Source of the DNA: Strigamia acuminata
Lineage: Eukaryota > Arthropoda > Chilopoda > Geophilomorpha > Linotaeniidae
Direction: 5' to 3'
DNA length: 64,000 nt
Assembly: GCA_949358305.1 (NCBI GenBank)
Contig: OX442318.1
Span: 2,714,501 to 2,778,500, forward strand
The notes below the pieces were generated by a model that saw only the letters and a program-made list of their open reading frames with translations, made no database searches and was not told the origin of the DNA. Shown in pieces: positions 63,033 through 64,000 of the stretch (the first letter of the stretch is position 1; every line of letters starts with the position of its first letter). The position numbers and the translations under genes are program-made.

Positions 63033-64000
63033 ATTTTGTGTAAACTTAAACCTTTTTGAAGAAGAACTTTTTGAGACTTTAATTTGAGCGATTTAATTGG
63101 GAAAAATAGGGTTGAAAGGAAAGGAAGTTATTAATTGCTGCTAACTGTGGTAGTGTTTTGTTTGCGGTTTTTGAACTTTGTAATCCCCTACCCCTTTTGT
63201 CTTGTTTCTGAGAATTCCCCCTTTTCTTTTATATAATGAGCTGTTTTGAGTAGAATAAAGTTAGTACCTGTTTAAACTTCAACCTGACAAGTCGTGCTTA
63301 TTTCTTACACACACAAAAAGGAGACACTTTTTGCATTGAAAAGGAGCGACCGAAAATTGAAGCTACTCGAGACGAAACATCGACCTTACATTTTGTGCAA
63401 AATTCACACTTTGTGAATGAATATTTGATGTTTTTTTCTTGTTCTCTTTAAATGTCAATCGAAACAACTATGGCAACGGAGTTTAACTATTGTCATTCCA
63501 GGTCATGAAAGCAGCACAGGGATTCTGGAAGCGTTTGAAGTTTGTAAATGTACCTGCAGCCGAGCCAGTGGTGCCAAGTATCGAAAGATGTCAGCAGCTG
63601 TGAGATCACTGTCGTCTGACAGGATCACAAAAGGCAAGGGGCATCCTGCGCCTCTTCGTGTCCGAAAAATTAAGCTGGAACTTGCATACATACAGACTAA
63701 ACTAATAATTAATTTTGGCATTTGAATTCAAAATGTCAATTAGAGTATGTAGCATTTTAAACAACACAAGTGGCAACTGGGCGATCTGTATCTGAAATGT
63801 CTAGTCTCTGCAGATTTGGGAAACACTGGCACATTTGTTTGCAGGCATTGGCGCATTGGCTGTCAGTAGAAAGTGCAATTTTTGCATCTCAAGATCCATC
63901 TTTCCGTCTGCAAATGCATTTTTTTGCATCTCAAGCTGCAATTTTTTGACCAGAGAATGCATTTTCCTACCTGCAAATGCATTTTTTTCTCATGTAAATG
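63033..64000. other. No supported gene; LTR-like and minisatellite pieces
   Basis: TATATAATGAGCTG (about 63230) followed by AATAAAGTTAGTACC (about 63255) looks like the promoter and poly(A) part of an LTR. From about 63865 to the edge runs the TGCAATTTTTGCATCTCAAG minisatellite, the same family as at 35300. A short frame at 63503-63721 is treated under rejected items. Confidence 0.4.

Noticed and set aside
63503-63721. Possible exon on either strand near the right edge
   Set aside because: Minus frame (SDDSDLTAADIFRYLAPL, with a donor after LARLQ) and plus frame (KAAQGFWKRLKFVNV, after an acceptor at about 63502) are both splice-compatible. Neither is recognised and no partner exon is in the window, so it is left unresolved.

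Overview
The window is eukaryotic, animal DNA. Genes are split by many GT-AG introns, and all protein families are metazoan: nardilysin, an SLC17-type anion transporter, two NOX5-type NADPH oxidases, a DEG/ENaC channel and a receptor-like single-pass protein. The DNA is AT-rich. Most introns of the left half are filled with their own minisatellite of roughly 17-30 bp period, and the right half is crowded with MITEs, foldback elements and LTR elements. I infer a protostome invertebrate, most likely an arthropod; the species cannot be told from sequence alone.

Layout. (1) 1267-5752, minus: N-terminal half of nardilysin, running off the left edge. (2) 6191-10194, plus: SLC17-like transporter, head-to-head with nardilysin across about 440 bp. 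(3) 10926-22122, minus: NOX5 paralogue B, 595 aa, no EF-hands, convergent with the transporter. (4) 22546-31162, minus: NOX5 paralogue A, 1035 aa, with an EF-hand N-terminus; A and B are tandem duplicates in the same orientation, about 420 bp apart. (5) 32730-35178, plus: 591-aa type I membrane protein with a long Gln/Glu/Lys-rich tail, not recognised. (6) 37974-57901, minus: one continuous DEG/ENaC gene whose 11 exons join in frame to 845 aa and encode TWO complete channel subunits in series; one 811-nt exon (47402-48212) carries the end of subunit 1, a linker and the start of subunit 2 without a stop. (7) 57902-64000: no gene I can support, only dispersed repeats.

The introns of the channel gene are a transposon graveyard. 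They hold a nearly intact but integrase-damaged Ty3/gypsy element (51432-56162, LTRs apparently differing at one base, 5-bp target duplication). They also hold a 4.4-kb foldback element (42690-47111) that contains a TA-flanked element, which in turn contains a solo LTR, plus at least five MITEs.

All six main gene models were built by reading splice sites by eye and checking that intron phases agree. The five complete genes close in frame: 402, 595, 1035, 591 and 845 codons plus stop. No database search or transcript data were used. The two observations most worth following are the double DEG/ENaC polypeptide and the tandem NOX5 pair, in which one copy lost the calcium-sensing domain while the other has adjacent exons fused.
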